From assembly GCF_002095435.2 (NCBI RefSeq), contig NZ_MJEJ02000043.1, forward strand, positions 126,084 through 190,083: a DNA stretch of 64,000 nucleotides. Direction: 5' to 3'. The stretch comes from Williamsia sp. 1138 (GTDB lineage: Bacteria > Actinomycetota > Actinomycetes > Mycobacteriales > Mycobacteriaceae). Below are positions 41,307 to 52,099 of this stretch, one piece after another; position 1 is the first letter of the stretch; each line of letters starts with the position of its first letter. The notes beneath the pieces were generated by a model. It was given only the letters and a program-made list of their open reading frames with translations. It made no database searches and was not told the DNA's origin. The position numbers and the translations under genes are program-made.

Positions 41307-42254
41307 CTACTCTGCGACCGCTTCCGCGTGGCTCGTCTCGCCGGGTGTGGTGGGCCAACCCGGATAGGGGAGCAGGGTGCCTCCGAACTCGGGGCAGTGG
41401 GCCTTGTGATCACACCACTGGCACATCCGGCTCTTCTTGGGCGGGAACTCGCCTGTGGCCCCGGCCTTCTGGATTGCCTTCCAGATCGCTTTCAGTGTTT
41501 TCGCGAAACGATTCAGTTCGGCCTCGTCCGGGGTGTAGACGAGTGACTGACCGTCGGCGAGGTACAGCAGTTGCAGCCGCGCCGGGACGACACCGCGTAG
41601 GCGGTAGATCGCCAGGGCGTAGAACTTCATCTGGAACAGGGCTCGGGACTCGAAGCTCTCGCCGGGTGAGCGACCGGTCTTGTAGTCGACCACGCGAACC
41701 CTGCCGTCGGGAGCCACATCGATGCGGTCGACGAACCCGCGGAGCAGGACCCCGTTGTCCGATTCGTCGTCCGCGAGGAGATCCACCTCGACCCGCAGTT
41801 CGCACGATTCCGGGGTGAACGCGGTGGGGTTCTCCAGCGTGTAATACGTCGAGATCAGCTTGTTGGCGTCGGACAAGAACTTGTCGACCTGATCATCGGG
41901 CACGAGATCACGTAGTTCCGGCGACTCCTCACACAAGGCACCCCAGGCTCCGTCGACCAGGAACTCCGCGGACTCGGGCACCCGCAGGCCCGCAGGCATG
42001 TCGAAGAGGTTCTCGAGGGCGGCGTGCACCACGGTGCCCTTCACCTGAGCCTGTGTGGGTACCTCGGGCAACCGGTCGATCGCCCGGTACCGGTAGAGCA
42101 GCGGACACTGCTTGTAGTCGCCTGCGCGGCTGGGTGACAGGGCGGGCACCCGCCGCGGGGAGTGCGCGGACGGGCGCGCAGGCGGGTCTGCGTCGGGGCG
42201 GGGTTCGGTACTCACACTCACACCTGGCAGGGTATGCCTGACCAAGGACATCAC
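41307..42254 (-). CDS. RecB family exonuclease (PD-(D/E)XK, Fe-S)
   Basis: A 315-residue PDDEXK nuclease (Cas4/AddB-like C-terminal domain), equivalent to Rv2119. An N-terminal Cys in DYKQCPLLYRYR and the C-terminal CQWCDHKAHC supply four cysteines for a [4Fe-4S] cluster. The nuclease core is LLRGFVDRIDVAPDGRVRVVDYKTG (Asp...Asp-x-Lys), with VKGTVVHAALENLF carrying the upstream His/Glu. A DNA-end processing role is likely. The start is GTG 42254 or ATG 42251. It is divergent from trmI. Confidence 0.92.
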   Translation of the reverse strand: MMSLVRHTLPGVSVSTEPRPDADPPARPSAHSPRRVPALSPSRAGDYKQCPLLYRYRAIDRLPEVPTQAQVKGTVVHAALENLFDMPAGLRVPESAEFLVDGAWGALCEESPELRDLVPDDQVDKFLSDANKLISTYYTLENPTAFTPESCELRVEVDLLADDESDNGVLLRGFVDRIDVAPDGRVRVVDYKTGRSPGESFESRALFQMKFYALAIYRLRGVVPARLQLLYLADGQSLVYTPDEAELNRFAKTLKAIWKAIQKAGATGEFPPKKSRMCQWCDHKAHCPEFGGTLLPYPGWPTTPGETSHAEAVAE

Positions 42255-42281
42255 AGCTCATTTGCCGGCAATGTCAGATGA

Positions 42282-43169
<888 letters not shown>

Positions 43170-43334
43170 CGTCGGAAAACCTTGTGGCGACGCACAATTA
43201 ACATGGCTACAACAACGTGGTCCGCGAGGTGCAGGGCGAGGCTGCCGATTCGCCGGTAACCTCGGGAGACGGGTTCGATCGTACGAACACCACAAGGTGG
43301 TGGCGACGAGTCGACTCGGGGAGAGGAGTCAGAA

Positions 43335-45116
43335 ATGACGGAATCCAGCAGTGACGAGCCTCGGAACAGCGGCGGTCAAAAAGACACCGCAGCGGTATCC
43401 GAATGGGGCTCGGCCTCGACCCGGTCTGCCAAGGCGGGCCCCACCTCTGACACCGGCTCGCTCGGCAAGTCAGGGGACCCCGACCTCCAGGCCCGCCTGG
43501 ACACATTGACCACGCGTAACGCGAAGTTGCTCGAGACGCTCAAAGAGGCTCGCCAGCAACTCATCGCTCTTCGCGAAGAGGTCGACCGTCTCGGTCAGCC
43601 GCCTAGTGGTTACGGAGTGTTGCTCGCGGTCTTCGAAGACCTCACGGTCGACGTGTTCACGTCCGGCCGCAAGATGCGGCTCACCGTGTCGCCGAACATC
43701 GATGTCGACACCCTCAAGAGAGGTCAGTCGGTCCGCCTCAACGAGGCCCTGACGATCGTCGAAGCCGGCGATTTCGACTCCGTAGGGGAGATCAGCACGC
43801 TCCGCGAGGTGCTCGATGACGGACATCGTGCGCTGGTGGTGGGGCATGCCGACGAAGAACGCGTCGTCTGGCTGGCCGAACCGCTGAGTGAGGCGTTTCT
43901 CGCCGAGATCGAGGGCAACCGCAAGCTTCGTCCCGGTGATTCGCTCCTCATCGACACCAAGGCAGGATTCGCCTTCGAGCGCGTGCCCAAGGCCGAGGTC
44001 GAGGATCTCGTGCTCGAAGAGGTCCCCGATGTCAACTACGAGGACATCGGTGGTCTCGGTCGCCAGATCGAGCAGATTCGCGACGCCGTGGAGTTGCCGT
44101 TCTTGCACAAGGATCTGTTCCGGGAGTACGACCTGCGGCCCCCCAAGGGTGTGCTGCTGTACGGCCCTCCCGGTTGCGGTAAGACACTGATCGCCAAGGC
44201 GGTGGCCAACTCGCTGGCCAAGAAGATCGCCGAGGTTCGCGGCGACGATGCCCGCGAGGCCAAGTCTTTCTTCTTGAACATCAAGGGGCCGGAGCTGCTC
44301 AACAAGTTCGTCGGTGAGACCGAGCGGCATATCCGATTGATCTTTCAGCGTGCCCGTGAAAAGGCCTCTGAAGGTACGCCGGTGATCGTCTTCTTCGACG
44401 AGATGGACTCGATCTTCCGTACGCGTGGGTCAGGTGTGTCCTCCGACGTGGAAACCACGGTGGTGCCACAGCTGCTCAGCGAGATCGATGGTGTCGAGGG
44501 TCTCGAGAACGTGATCGTGATCGGTGCCTCCAACCGCGAGGACATGATCGATCCGGCCATCCTCAGGCCGGGCCGTCTCGACGTCAAGATCAAGATCGAG
44601 CGACCGGATGCCGAGTCGGCGATGGACATCTTCTCCAAGTACCTCGTCCCGACGCTTCCGATCCATCCCGACGACATCGATGAGTTCGGCGGTGACCGTG
44701 GTGCGTGTGTCAAGGCGATGATCGAGCGCGTGGTGGAACGGATGTACGACGAGACCGACGACAACCGCTTCCTGGAGGTGACCTACGCCAACGGCGACAA
44801 AGAAATCATGTACTTCAAGGATTTCAACTCCGGTGCGATGATCCAGAACGTCGTCGACCGGTCCAAGAAGTACGCGATCAAGTCGCAGTTGGAAACCGGC
44901 CAGTCCGGCCTGCGGATTCAGCATCTCTTCGATTCGATCCTCGACGAGTTCGCGGAGAACGAGGATCTGCCGAACACCACCAACCCCGACGACTGGGCTC
45001 GCATCTCGGGCAAGAAGGGCGAGCGGATCGTGTACATCCGCACGCTCGTCACGGGCAAGAGCGCGGGCGCAAGCCGCGCAATCGACACCGAGACGAACAC
45101 CGGCCAGTACCTGTAA
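43335..45116 (+). CDS. arc: Proteasomal ATPase ARC/Mpa
   Basis: The hexameric AAA ATPase that binds Pup, unfolds pupylated proteins and feeds them to the 20S core. The 593-residue protein has an N-terminal coiled coil (about 50-90) that captures Pup, tandem OB domains, Walker A GPPGCGKT (277-284, Lys283), Walker [10 protein letters not shown] and the C-terminal Thr-Gly-Gln-Tyr-Leu motif (GQYL) that docks into PrcA pockets. ATG 43335 has GAGAGGAG 6 nt upstream. In this genome dop does not follow directly; an ABC transporter and glgP intervene. Confidence 0.97.
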   Translation: MTESSSDEPRNSGGQKDTAAVSEWGSASTRSAKAGPTSDTGSLGKSGDPDLQARLDTLTTRNAKLLETLKEARQQLIALREEVDRLGQPPSGYGVLLAVFEDLTVDVFTSGRKMRLTVSPNIDVDTLKRGQSVRLNEALTIVEAGDFDSVGEISTLREVLDDGHRALVVGHADEERVVWLAEPLSEAFLAEIEGNRKLRPGDSLLIDTKAGFAFERVPKAEVEDLVLEEVPDVNYEDIGGLGRQIEQIRDAVELPFLHKDLFREYDLRPPKGVLLYGPPGCGKTLIAKAVANSLAKKIAEVRGDDAREAKSFFLNIKGPELLNKFVGETERHIRLIFQRAREKASEGTPVIVFFDEMDSIFRTRGSGVSSDVETTVVPQLLSEIDGVEGLENVIVIGASNREDMIDPAILRPGRLDVKIKIERPDAESAMDIFSKYLVPTLPIHPDDIDEFGGDRGACVKAMIERVVERMYDETDDNRFLEVTYANGDKEIMYFKDFNSGAMIQNVVDRSKKYAIKSQLETGQSGLRIQHLFDSILDEFAENEDLPNTTNPDDWARISGKKGERIVYIRTLVTGKSAGASRAIDTETNTGQYL

Positions 45117-45127
45117 GACGCATCGTC

Positions 45128-45167
45128 GGCGGCGGCGCCGGAGCACATCGCTCCGCCGCCGCCGCCG
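45128..45167 (+). terminator. GC-rich hairpin terminator after arc
   Basis: GGCGGCGGCGCCGGAGC pairs with GCTCCGCCGCCGCC around the loop ACATC, 10 nt after the arc stop, followed by a modest T-containing run (GTCTGTGTCTT). Strong stem, weak U-tract. Confidence 0.65.
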
Positions 45168-45274
45168 TCTGTGTCTTCCCGCCTGTGTCCTCCCCGTCCG
45201 ATGCCCGGTTCCCGATGTCGTCCGACCGGTGGATCATGGCGCCTGCAATGGGGGTCGTCCGATCATGGGCAGAC

Positions 45275-45280
45275 TAAAGT
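45275..45280 (+). promoter_or_regulatory. Candidate -10 box of FHA-ABC gene
   Basis: TAAAGT lies 9 nt before the ATG at 45290, and no ribosome-binding site is seen; a leaderless or near-leaderless transcript is likely. Confidence 0.4.
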
Positions 45281-45289
45281 GATGCGTTA

Positions 45290-47755
45290 ATGAATGCATC
45301 CCCAACGCCGCTGCGGATCTGGGTGGACGGCACCGAGCAGAGGTTGCGTCCGGCCGGACGGTTCACCATCGGCCGCACGCCGGACAACAACATCGTCATC
45401 GTCCATCCACTGGTGTCCCGACAGCATCTGGCGATCGAATGGCACGGATCGTTCTGGAGCGCTGTCGATCTGGGCAGCACAAACGGCTTCTATCTGGACG
45501 GCGCGCGTATGCGGGCTCTGGAGCTCCGCAGTAACCAGCGCATCCGGCTGGGAGACGCCGCCACCGGCCCGCTGATCGATATCGCGGTCACCGCACCGGT
45601 CGTGCACGGTGGTCGGCCGATGACCCCTGTCCCGTCGGCCCCGATGAACTTCTCGGGTCCGATGAGCGGACCCGCGCCGTCACCTCCGCCTTCCGCGCGG
45701 CAGCCGTATGCGGCGTTCAGTGGCGCAGCGGGGGCACCTCATCTCCAGGCGCTGCACCAGAACATGTCGGCGGTGTACCAGGTCAGCCCCGACGGGCAGA
45801 TCCACCCGCAGGCCGTACCGCATCGGCAGGCGATCGAGATGGGTGGCGCGGCTCGTCTGAGTATCGGACGCACACCCGACAACGACATCGTCGTCAACGA
45901 CGTGCTGGCGTCCCGGCGCCACGCCCGGTTGCTCTCCACCCCACAGGGTCTCGCGATCGAAGATCTGCAATCGGTGAACGGCACCTACGTCAACGGGCAG
46001 CGGATCAGCAGGCAAATGCTGGCCGAGGGCGCCGTGGTCACCATCGGCAACAGCGACTTCGTGGTCTCGGGAGGCACCCTCGTCCGCGGTCAGCCGAAGG
46101 CAGCGGTCGCCGACGGACTCCACGTCCACACGATCGGGCTGAACATCGACGGTAAGCAGCTGCTCCATGAGGTGGAGTTCGCGGCAGGCCCCGGAACACT
46201 GACGGCTGTGATCGGGCCGTCCGGAGCGGGGAAGTCGACCGTCTCGAAAATCGTGGCGGGCGCGGCCAATCCGTCGACCGGCAGCGTCACCTTCGAGGGT
46301 CGCAGCGTGCACGCCGAGTACGAGGCCTTGCGCACCCGCATCGGCATGGTGCCTCAGGACGACGTCTTGCACCGCCGGCTGACCCTGAGACAGGCACTGC
46401 GGTACGCGGCGGAACTGCGTCTGCCGCCGGATATGAGCAAGTCCGACCGCGACGATGTCATCACCGGGGTGCTGGCCGAACTCCAGCTCACCGAACACCT
46501 CGACACTCGCGTCGACAAACTCTCGGGCGGTCAACGCAAGCGTGCGTCGGTTGCCATGGAACTTCTGACCGGGCCGTCGTTGCTCATCCTCGACGAGCCC
46601 ACCTCCGGTCTCGACCCCGCGTTGGACCGTCAGGTCATGTCGACGCTACGTCGCCTCGCCGATGCCGGTCGGGTGGTCATAGTGGTGACCCATTCGCTGA
46701 CCTACCTCTCGATGTGCGACCAGGTGCTGTTGCTCGCGCCGGGCGGCAAGACAGCGTTCTGCGGACCACCGGCAGCGGTCGGTGCCGCGATGGGGACTGA
46801 GGACTGGGCGGAGATCTTTGCCTTCGTCGCCGACCAGCCCGATGCTGCGCACCACCGTTACCGCACGCTCAACCATCGTCCGCCGACCCGGCCGCCCAGC
46901 TTGCGCACCGGTTCACCCGTGCGGACGCCCCAGACGAGCTTCGGACGGCAGACCTCCACGGTGTCCCGGCGGCAGGTTCGGCTGATCCTCGCCGATACCG
47001 GCTATCTCGCGTTCCTGGTGCTGCTGCCGATCGTCCTGGGCGCCCTGTCGCTGGTGATCCCGGGCAAGGCCGGGTTCGGTCTCAACAATGCCGACAGCCT
47101 CGGCGAGACCGTCCAGATCCTTGTCGTGCTGGTGGTCGGGGCAAGTTTCATGGGCGCCGCGCTCACCGTGCGAGACCTGGTGGGCGAGCGGGCGATCTTT
47201 GTGCGTGAACGTGCCGTCGGCCTGCGCCCCGGGGCGTACCTGTGGGCGAAAATGGTCGTGTTCTTCGTCGTATCGATCCTGCAATGTGCGGTGATGATCG
47301 CCATCACCTACGCCGGTAAGGGGACACCGGGTCCCGGACTGGTGACCTCGGGCGCGATCGAACTGTTCGTTGCTGTGGCCTTCCTGGCCTGCGTCAGCAC
47401 GTTGATCGGTCTGGCGATCTCAGCGGCGGTCAATTCGAGCGAACAGACGATGCCGCCCCTCGTGGTGGTGGTGATGGTGCAGCTCGTCTTCTGCGGAGGC
47501 CTGTTCCCGTTGGCGGGACGGCCCGGACTCGAACAGTTGTCCTGGATCTTCCCGGCTCGCTGGGGATACTCAGCGGCCGCGGCGGCAGTCGATCTACGCC
47601 AGGTGTCCCCGGGCTCACCGTCGACGCAGAAGGAAACCATCTGGGACCAGACCGCGGCAAACGTGGCCCTGGCCTATGGCGCGATGACCGTCATCGGTCT
47701 ACTGCTGGTCTGGTTCACCTATCGCCGGTTGGTTCTCAAGAAGAAGACACTCTGA
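45290..47755 (+). CDS. FHA-domain ABC transporter (Rv1747-like), fused ATPase-permease
   Basis: An 821-residue half-transporter. Two FHA domains recognise phosphothreonine: residues about 20-90 (FTIGRTPDNNIVI, LVSRQHLAIEW, DLGSTNGFYLDG) and about 185-260 (LSIGRTPDNDIVV, ASRRHARLL, VNGTYVNG). The ATPase follows with Walker [10 protein letters not shown] (Lys315), signature LSGGQRKR and Walker B LLILDEPTSG, then an ABC-2 permease with about six membrane helices (600-815). The linker between FHA domains is Pro/Thr/Ser-rich and may hold the phosphosites bound by FHA, as in Rv1747 with PknF. Export of a cell-wall lipid or glycoconjugate is likely; substrate unknown. Confidence 0.92.
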   Translation: MNASPTPLRIWVDGTEQRLRPAGRFTIGRTPDNNIVIVHPLVSRQHLAIEWHGSFWSAVDLGSTNGFYLDGARMRALELRSNQRIRLGDAATGPLIDIAVTAPVVHGGRPMTPVPSAPMNFSGPMSGPAPSPPPSARQPYAAFSGAAGAPHLQALHQNMSAVYQVSPDGQIHPQAVPHRQAIEMGGAARLSIGRTPDNDIVVNDVLASRRHARLLSTPQGLAIEDLQSVNGTYVNGQRISRQMLAEGAVVTIGNSDFVVSGGTLVRGQPKAAVADGLHVHTIGLNIDGKQLLHEVEFAAGPGTLTAVIGPSGAGKSTVSKIVAGAANPSTGSVTFEGRSVHAEYEALRTRIGMVPQDDVLHRRLTLRQALRYAAELRLPPDMSKSDRDDVITGVLAELQLTEHLDTRVDKLSGGQRKRASVAMELLTGPSLLILDEPTSGLDPALDRQVMSTLRRLADAGRVVIVVTHSLTYLSMCDQVLLLAPGGKTAFCGPPAAVGAAMGTEDWAEIFAFVADQPDAAHHRYRTLNHRPPTRPPSLRTGSPVRTPQTSFGRQTSTVSRRQVRLILADTGYLAFLVLLPIVLGALSLVIPGKAGFGLNNADSLGETVQILVVLVVGASFMGAALTVRDLVGERAIFVRERAVGLRPGAYLWAKMVVFFVVSILQCAVMIAITYAGKGTPGPGLVTSGAIELFVAVAFLACVSTLIGLAISAAVNSSEQTMPPLVVVVMVQLVFCGGLFPLAGRPGLEQLSWIFPARWGYSAAAAAVDLRQVSPGSPSTQKETIWDQTAANVALAYGAMTVIGLLLVWFTYRRLVLKKKTL

Positions 47756-47776
47756 GCCCTGGCGCCGTTCGACGGG

Positions 47777-50365
47777 TCACTGATGGGCGAAGGCGACGAC
47801 ACCCAGTTCGGCGTTGCTGGTGAGGAATCGGTGTTGCGGCATGACCCGCACGGTGTATCCGATCGGTCCGGTCATCGGTAGCGGTATCGCGACCTCGAAG
47901 ATGGGCTCGCCTGCCGGGCCGACCCGGCCGTCGACCAGAGGCATCGTCGTCGTTGCTATCTGCGTCAGATTTTCCTCGTCGTCGACCCGCCCGATCACGG
48001 CCTGTACCAGCACTTGGTCCGGCTGGAGCCCGGCCAGATCGACGTGTGCGGTGAGCGTCATCGTGGACCCGAGCAACGGGGTGTCCTCGAGGCCCGCACT
48101 GTCGACGTCGAGCACATTCACCCCGGGCCAGGATGTCTCTACTTGCCGGCGGAACTGCGCGAGTTCCCTTGCGCCGCCGTAGTTGTCGGCGGTGACCTGT
48201 CGTCCGGAGAACGCGGCAGGCGCGTAGTAATCCTCGGTGTAGTCACGCACCATCCGCGAGGCCAGCACTTGCGGCCCCAGGGTGTGCAAGGTGTGCCGCA
48301 CCATCTCGACCCATCGGGTCGGGATGCCATCCGAATCGGCGTCATAGAACTTCGGCACCACGACGTTCTCGAGCAACTCGTACAGCGCAGCTGCCTCGAG
48401 GTCGTCGCGCCGGACATCGTCGGTCACACCGTCTGCGGTGGGAATCGCCCAGCCGTTCTCGCTGTCCGACATCTCATCCCACCAACCGTCGAGAATCGAG
48501 AGGTTCAGGCCGCCGTTGAGGGCCGATTTCATGCCGGACGTTCCGCAGGCTTCCATCGGCCGCAGGGGATTGTTCAGCCACACATCACAGCCGCCGTACA
48601 GGAAGCGCGCCATCGACATGTCGTAATCCGGCAGGAACACGATCCGGTGCCGGACGTCGTTGGCGTCGGCGAACCGGACGATCTTCTGGATGAGCGCCTT
48701 GCCGCCGTCGTCTGCCGGGTGCGCCTTGCCCGCGACGACGAGCTGCACAGGACGTTCTTTGTCGAGCAGTAGCGCCTTGAGTCGCTCCGTGTCGCGCAGC
48801 ATCAAGGTCAGCCGTTTGTAGGTGGCCGCGCGGCGGGCGAACCCGATCGTCAGCACCCGTGAACTGAACACGCCGGCGGTCCACCCCAACTCGGCAGCCG
48901 AGAAACCGCGTTCGAGGCCGGACCGGCGCAGTCGGCGCCGGACCTCGGCGATCAACTCGGTACGAAGCAGATTGCGGGTGGCCCAGAGCTGCTGCGCTGG
49001 AACATTTTTCATCGCAGCCAGTGTGTCCGCCTCGTCGGGTGTCCCGGCGTGGCCCACGGCGGCCAGTTCGGTCCAGCGTCGTGACGACCACGTCGGCGCG
49101 TGCACCCCATTGGTCACGGAACCGATGGGTACCTGCGCGGCATCGAAACCCGGCCACAGCGGGCCGAACATCTCGCGGCTGACCGCGCCGTGCAGCTTGG
49201 AGACCCCATTGGTTCGCTGGCCGAGTCGAAGTCCCATGTGCGCCATGTTGAACACACCGGGATCGCTCTCGCTCCCCAGTTCCAGGATCCGGGACAACTC
49301 GAGCCCGGGCAGCAGCGTCGACTGACCCTGCTCGTCTCCGAAGTAGTGGCGCACCATGTCGAGCGGGAAGCGGTCGATACCCGCGGGTACGGGCGTGTGC
49401 GTCGTGAACACGGTCGAGGCGCGCACAGCGGCGAGCGCGGTGTCGAAGTCGAGCCCGGCGCCGGCAGTTGACACGAACTCACGGATACGTTCGGCACCCA
49501 GGAAGCCTGCGTGACCCTCGTTCATGTGGAAGACGTCGGGATCGGGTCGGCCGTGGATACGGGTGTATTCGCGCACCGCGCGCACGCCGCCGACCCCGGC
49601 CAGGATCTCCTGTTTGATGCGATGGTCCTGGTCGCCGCCGTAGAGGCGGTCGGTGACGCCGCGCAGATCGGTGTCGTTGTCCGGAATGTCGGAGTCGAGG
49701 AGCAGCAGGGGGATTCGGCCGACATCGGCCACCCACAGGCGGGCCCGCAAAACCCGGTTGTCGGGCATCGAGACCCGAACGGTGACCGGGTTGCCGTCCG
49801 CGTCGTTGACCGTACGGACCGACAAACCCTGCGGATCCAGGTTCGGGTACCGCTCGGTCTGCCAACCGTCGGCGGTGAGCGATTGGCGGAAATAACCACT
49901 GCGATAGAGCAGACCGACGCCGATCAGCGGCAAACCGAGGTCGGACGCGGCCTTGAGGTGGTCACCGGCGAGGATGCCGAGGCCACCGGAATAGATGGGC
50001 AACACCTCCGAGACGCCGAACTCCATCGAGAAGTACGCGATCCCGGTGGGGAAGCGGTGTCCCGAGGCCACCTGCTGCTGGAACCATCGGGGCTCCTCCA
50101 GATATGCGTCGAGGTCCGCGGCGAGCTCGTCGAGCCTGCCCAGGAAGCCTTCGTCCTCCGCGAGTTCTCTCAGGCGAGCCGGCCCGATGTCACCCAGCAG
50201 TCGCAGCGGATCCCGCGACCCGGCCCAGAGGTCCGGGTCGATGGACGCGAAGAGATCCTGGGTCGGCGGGTGCCAGGACCAACGCAGATTGGTCGACAGA
50301 TCTGCCAATGCGTGGAGGGGCTCGGGGAGGTGGGCGCGGACGGTGAAGCGGCGCAGTGCTTTCAC
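47777..50365 (-). CDS. glgP: Alpha-glucan (glycogen) phosphorylase GlgP
   Basis: An 862-residue PLP enzyme releasing glucose 1-phosphate from glycogen or alpha-1,4-glucan. It is the alpha-glucan phosphorylase type: MKALRRFTVRAHLPEPL at the N-terminus, IAYFSMEFGVSEVLPIYSGGLGILAGDH, VFHMNEGHAGFLGAERI, FTTHTPVPAGIDRF, and the PLP/phosphate region EACGTSGMKSALNGG. GTG 50365 gives the family N-terminus and has TATGGT 7 nt upstream on the minus strand; ATG 50377 is in frame but lies inside that box. It is divergent from dop and convergent with the FHA-ABC gene, within the proteasome locus. Confidence 0.94.
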   Translation of the reverse strand: MKALRRFTVRAHLPEPLHALADLSTNLRWSWHPPTQDLFASIDPDLWAGSRDPLRLLGDIGPARLRELAEDEGFLGRLDELAADLDAYLEEPRWFQQQVASGHRFPTGIAYFSMEFGVSEVLPIYSGGLGILAGDHLKAASDLGLPLIGVGLLYRSGYFRQSLTADGWQTERYPNLDPQGLSVRTVNDADGNPVTVRVSMPDNRVLRARLWVADVGRIPLLLLDSDIPDNDTDLRGVTDRLYGGDQDHRIKQEILAGVGGVRAVREYTRIHGRPDPDVFHMNEGHAGFLGAERIREFVSTAGAGLDFDTALAAVRASTVFTTHTPVPAGIDRFPLDMVRHYFGDEQGQSTLLPGLELSRILELGSESDPGVFNMAHMGLRLGQRTNGVSKLHGAVSREMFGPLWPGFDAAQVPIGSVTNGVHAPTWSSRRWTELAAVGHAGTPDEADTLAAMKNVPAQQLWATRNLLRTELIAEVRRRLRRSGLERGFSAAELGWTAGVFSSRVLTIGFARRAATYKRLTLMLRDTERLKALLLDKERPVQLVVAGKAHPADDGGKALIQKIVRFADANDVRHRIVFLPDYDMSMARFLYGGCDVWLNNPLRPMEACGTSGMKSALNGGLNLSILDGWWDEMSDSENGWAIPTADGVTDDVRRDDLEAAALYELLENVVVPKFYDADSDGIPTRWVEMVRHTLHTLGPQVLASRMVRDYTEDYYAPAAFSGRQVTADNYGGARELAQFRRQVETSWPGVNVLDVDSAGLEDTPLLGSTMTLTAHVDLAGLQPDQVLVQAVIGRVDDEENLTQIATTTMPLVDGRVGPAGEPIFEVAIPLPMTGPIGYTVRVMPQHRFLTSNAELGVVAFAHQ

Positions 50366-50372
50366 GGCGCAA

Positions 50373-50378
50373 ACCATA
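50373..50378 (-). promoter_or_regulatory. -10 box of leaderless glgP promoter
   Basis: TATGGT on the minus strand, 7 nt before GTG 50365. The 24-bp palindrome lies about 42-65 bp upstream of the presumed start point, where an activator would bind. Confidence 0.5.
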
Positions 50379-50406
50379 CCGACGAAGGGGCTACCGCGCG
50401 AGCGCG

Positions 50407-50430
50407 ACGGCCAGATGTACATCTGGCCGT
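50407..50430. promoter_or_regulatory. Perfect 24-bp palindrome between glgP and dop
   Basis: ACGGCCAGATGT and its exact complement ACATCTGGCCGT abut without a spacer. The site lies between the divergent glgP and dop promoters, nearer glgP. A perfect 24-bp dyad in intergenic DNA is most simply a binding site for a dimeric transcription factor; no known actinobacterial consensus that I can recall matches it. Confidence 0.75.
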
Positions 50431-50431
50431 A

Positions 50432-50499
50432 ATGCCCCGAGCCCGGCGGCGAGGAGCGCGCGGCATGGCCGTGCGGGCGCACAGCTAGGCTCGGGGCAT
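50432..50499 (+). promoter_or_regulatory. dop promoter with 12-bp inverted repeat reaching the start codon
   Basis: TAGGCT (50486-50491) lies 6 nt before the dop ATG, giving a leaderless promoter. ATGCCCCGAGCC (50432-50443) is the exact complement of GGCTCGGGGCAT (50488-50499), which overlaps the -10 box and includes the first two bases of the start codon. In DNA the two halves could be operator sites 56 bp apart; in RNA only the second half would be transcribed. Confidence 0.55.
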
Positions 50500-52000
50500 G
50501 CAGCGCATAATCGGAACCGAAGTCGAGTACGGGATCTCGGCACCTAACGATCCAGGTGCCAACCCGATCATGACCTCGACCCAGGCTGTTCTCGCCTACG
50601 CGGCGGCCGCCGGGGTTCCCCGCGCGAAGCGGACACGCTGGGACTACGAGGTCGAGTCACCGTTGCGGGATGCCCGCGGGTTCGATCTGGGCCGCAGCTC
50701 CGGCCCTGCTCCCATCATCGATGCCGACGAGGTCGGCGCCGCCAACATGATCCTCACCAACGGTGCCCGGCTCTATGTCGACCACGCCCACCCGGAGTAC
50801 TCCGCGCCGGAAGTGACCGATCCCCTCGACGCTGTCATCTGGGACAAGGCGGGCGAACGGGTCATGGAGGCGGCGGCACGGCACGTCGCAAGCGTGCCGG
50901 GCGCGCCGAAACTGCAGCTGTACAAGAACAACATCGACAACAAGGGCGCCTCGTACGGCACGCACGAGAACTATCTGATGGCGCGCTCGACCCCTTTCAC
51001 GTCGGTGATCACCGGCCTCACCCCGTTTTTCGCCTCGCGTCAGGTGTTCACCGGATCGGGTCGCGTCGGCATCGGTCAGTCCGGCGACGAAACCGGTTTC
51101 CAACTGAGCCAGCGCGCGGATTACATCGAGGTCGAGGTCGGGCTGGAGACCACGCTCAAGCGCGGCATCATCAACACCCGCGATGAGCCGCATGCCGACC
51201 CCGAACGCTATCGCCGCCTCCATGTGATCATCGGCGACGCGAATCTGGCGGAGACCGCAACATATCTGAAGGTGGGCACGGCCTCCCTGGTGCTCGACCT
51301 CATCGAGGCGGGGGTGGAGCTCAGCGACCTCGAACTCGCCAGACCGGTGCACGCCGTCCATGTGATCAGCCATGATCCGACGCTGCAGGCGACGGTCGCG
51401 CTCGCCGATGGCCGGGAGATGACGGCGCTTGCGCTGCAACGGATCTACCACGAGCGCGTGTCCGCGTTCCACGATGCCAACCACAGTGACGATCTGCGGG
51501 CGAAGGACGTGATCGACACCTGGGCGGACGTACTCGACAAACTCGAACGCGACCCGATGGAGTGCGCCGACCTGCTCGACTGGCCTGCGAAGCTCCGATT
51601 GCTCGAGGGCTTTCGGCAGCGCGAGAATCTGGCCTGGTCGGCGCCTCGTCTGCACCTGGTGGATCTGCAGTACTCCGATGTCCGGCTCGACAAGGGGTTG
51701 TACAACCGTTTGGTGGCCCGCGGCTCGATGAAGCGTCTGACCACCGAGCAGCAGGTCATGGACGCGATCGGATCGCCTCCGGAGAACACCCGGGCCTACT
51801 TTCGCGGCGAATGTCTGCGCAGATTCGGCGCCGACATCGCGGCAGCGAGTTGGGATTCGGTGATCTTCGATCTCGGCGGTGAGTCGTTGGTCCGTATACC
51901 GACGCTCGAACCCCTCCGGGGGAGTCGGGCCCATGTCGGCGAACTGCTCGATTCGGTGAATTCGGCGGCGGAACTGGTCAATCAGCTGACCAATCCGTAG
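50498..52000 (+). CDS. dop: Pup deamidase/depupylase Dop
   Basis: Dop converts the C-terminal Gln of Pup to Glu and removes Pup from substrates. The 500-residue glutamine-synthetase-like protein has the metal/ATP motif GTEVEYG (Glu8, Glu10), the Dop loop (about 40-78) that distinguishes it from PafA, the catalytic Asp95 in [22 protein letters not shown] and the C-terminal domain with [12 protein letters not shown]. Length is as expected. It starts with ATG 50498 directly after a -10 box. pup follows after 99 bp. Confidence 0.97.
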   Translation: MQRIIGTEVEYGISAPNDPGANPIMTSTQAVLAYAAAAGVPRAKRTRWDYEVESPLRDARGFDLGRSSGPAPIIDADEVGAANMILTNGARLYVDHAHPEYSAPEVTDPLDAVIWDKAGERVMEAAARHVASVPGAPKLQLYKNNIDNKGASYGTHENYLMARSTPFTSVITGLTPFFASRQVFTGSGRVGIGQSGDETGFQLSQRADYIEVEVGLETTLKRGIINTRDEPHADPERYRRLHVIIGDANLAETATYLKVGTASLVLDLIEAGVELSDLELARPVHAVHVISHDPTLQATVALADGREMTALALQRIYHERVSAFHDANHSDDLRAKDVIDTWADVLDKLERDPMECADLLDWPAKLRLLEGFRQRENLAWSAPRLHLVDLQYSDVRLDKGLYNRLVARGSMKRLTTEQQVMDAIGSPPENTRAYFRGECLRRFGADIAAASWDSVIFDLGGESLVRIPTLEPLRGSRAHVGELLDSVNSAAELVNQLTNP

Positions 52001-52045
52001 TGCGGCCCGCGTCCGCATATACCGGGCGAGATCCCCTTGGCCCGG

Positions 52046-52094
52046 TAGGGTGAACGGTACGAGCGGTCCCTGCGGGACCGTGGTCTGAAGGAGG
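52046..52094 (+). promoter_or_regulatory. pup-prcBA promoter box, leader hairpin and ribosome-binding site
   Basis: TAGGGT (52046-52051) is a candidate -10 box. In the leader, CGGTCCC (52064-52070) and GGGACCG (52074-52080) form a perfect 7-bp hairpin with a 3-nt loop, and AAGGAGG (52088-52094) is a near-ideal ribosome-binding site 5 nt before the pup ATG, in contrast to the leaderless dop, pafA and pafB. Confidence 0.55.
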
Positions 52095-52099
52095 CAGCG

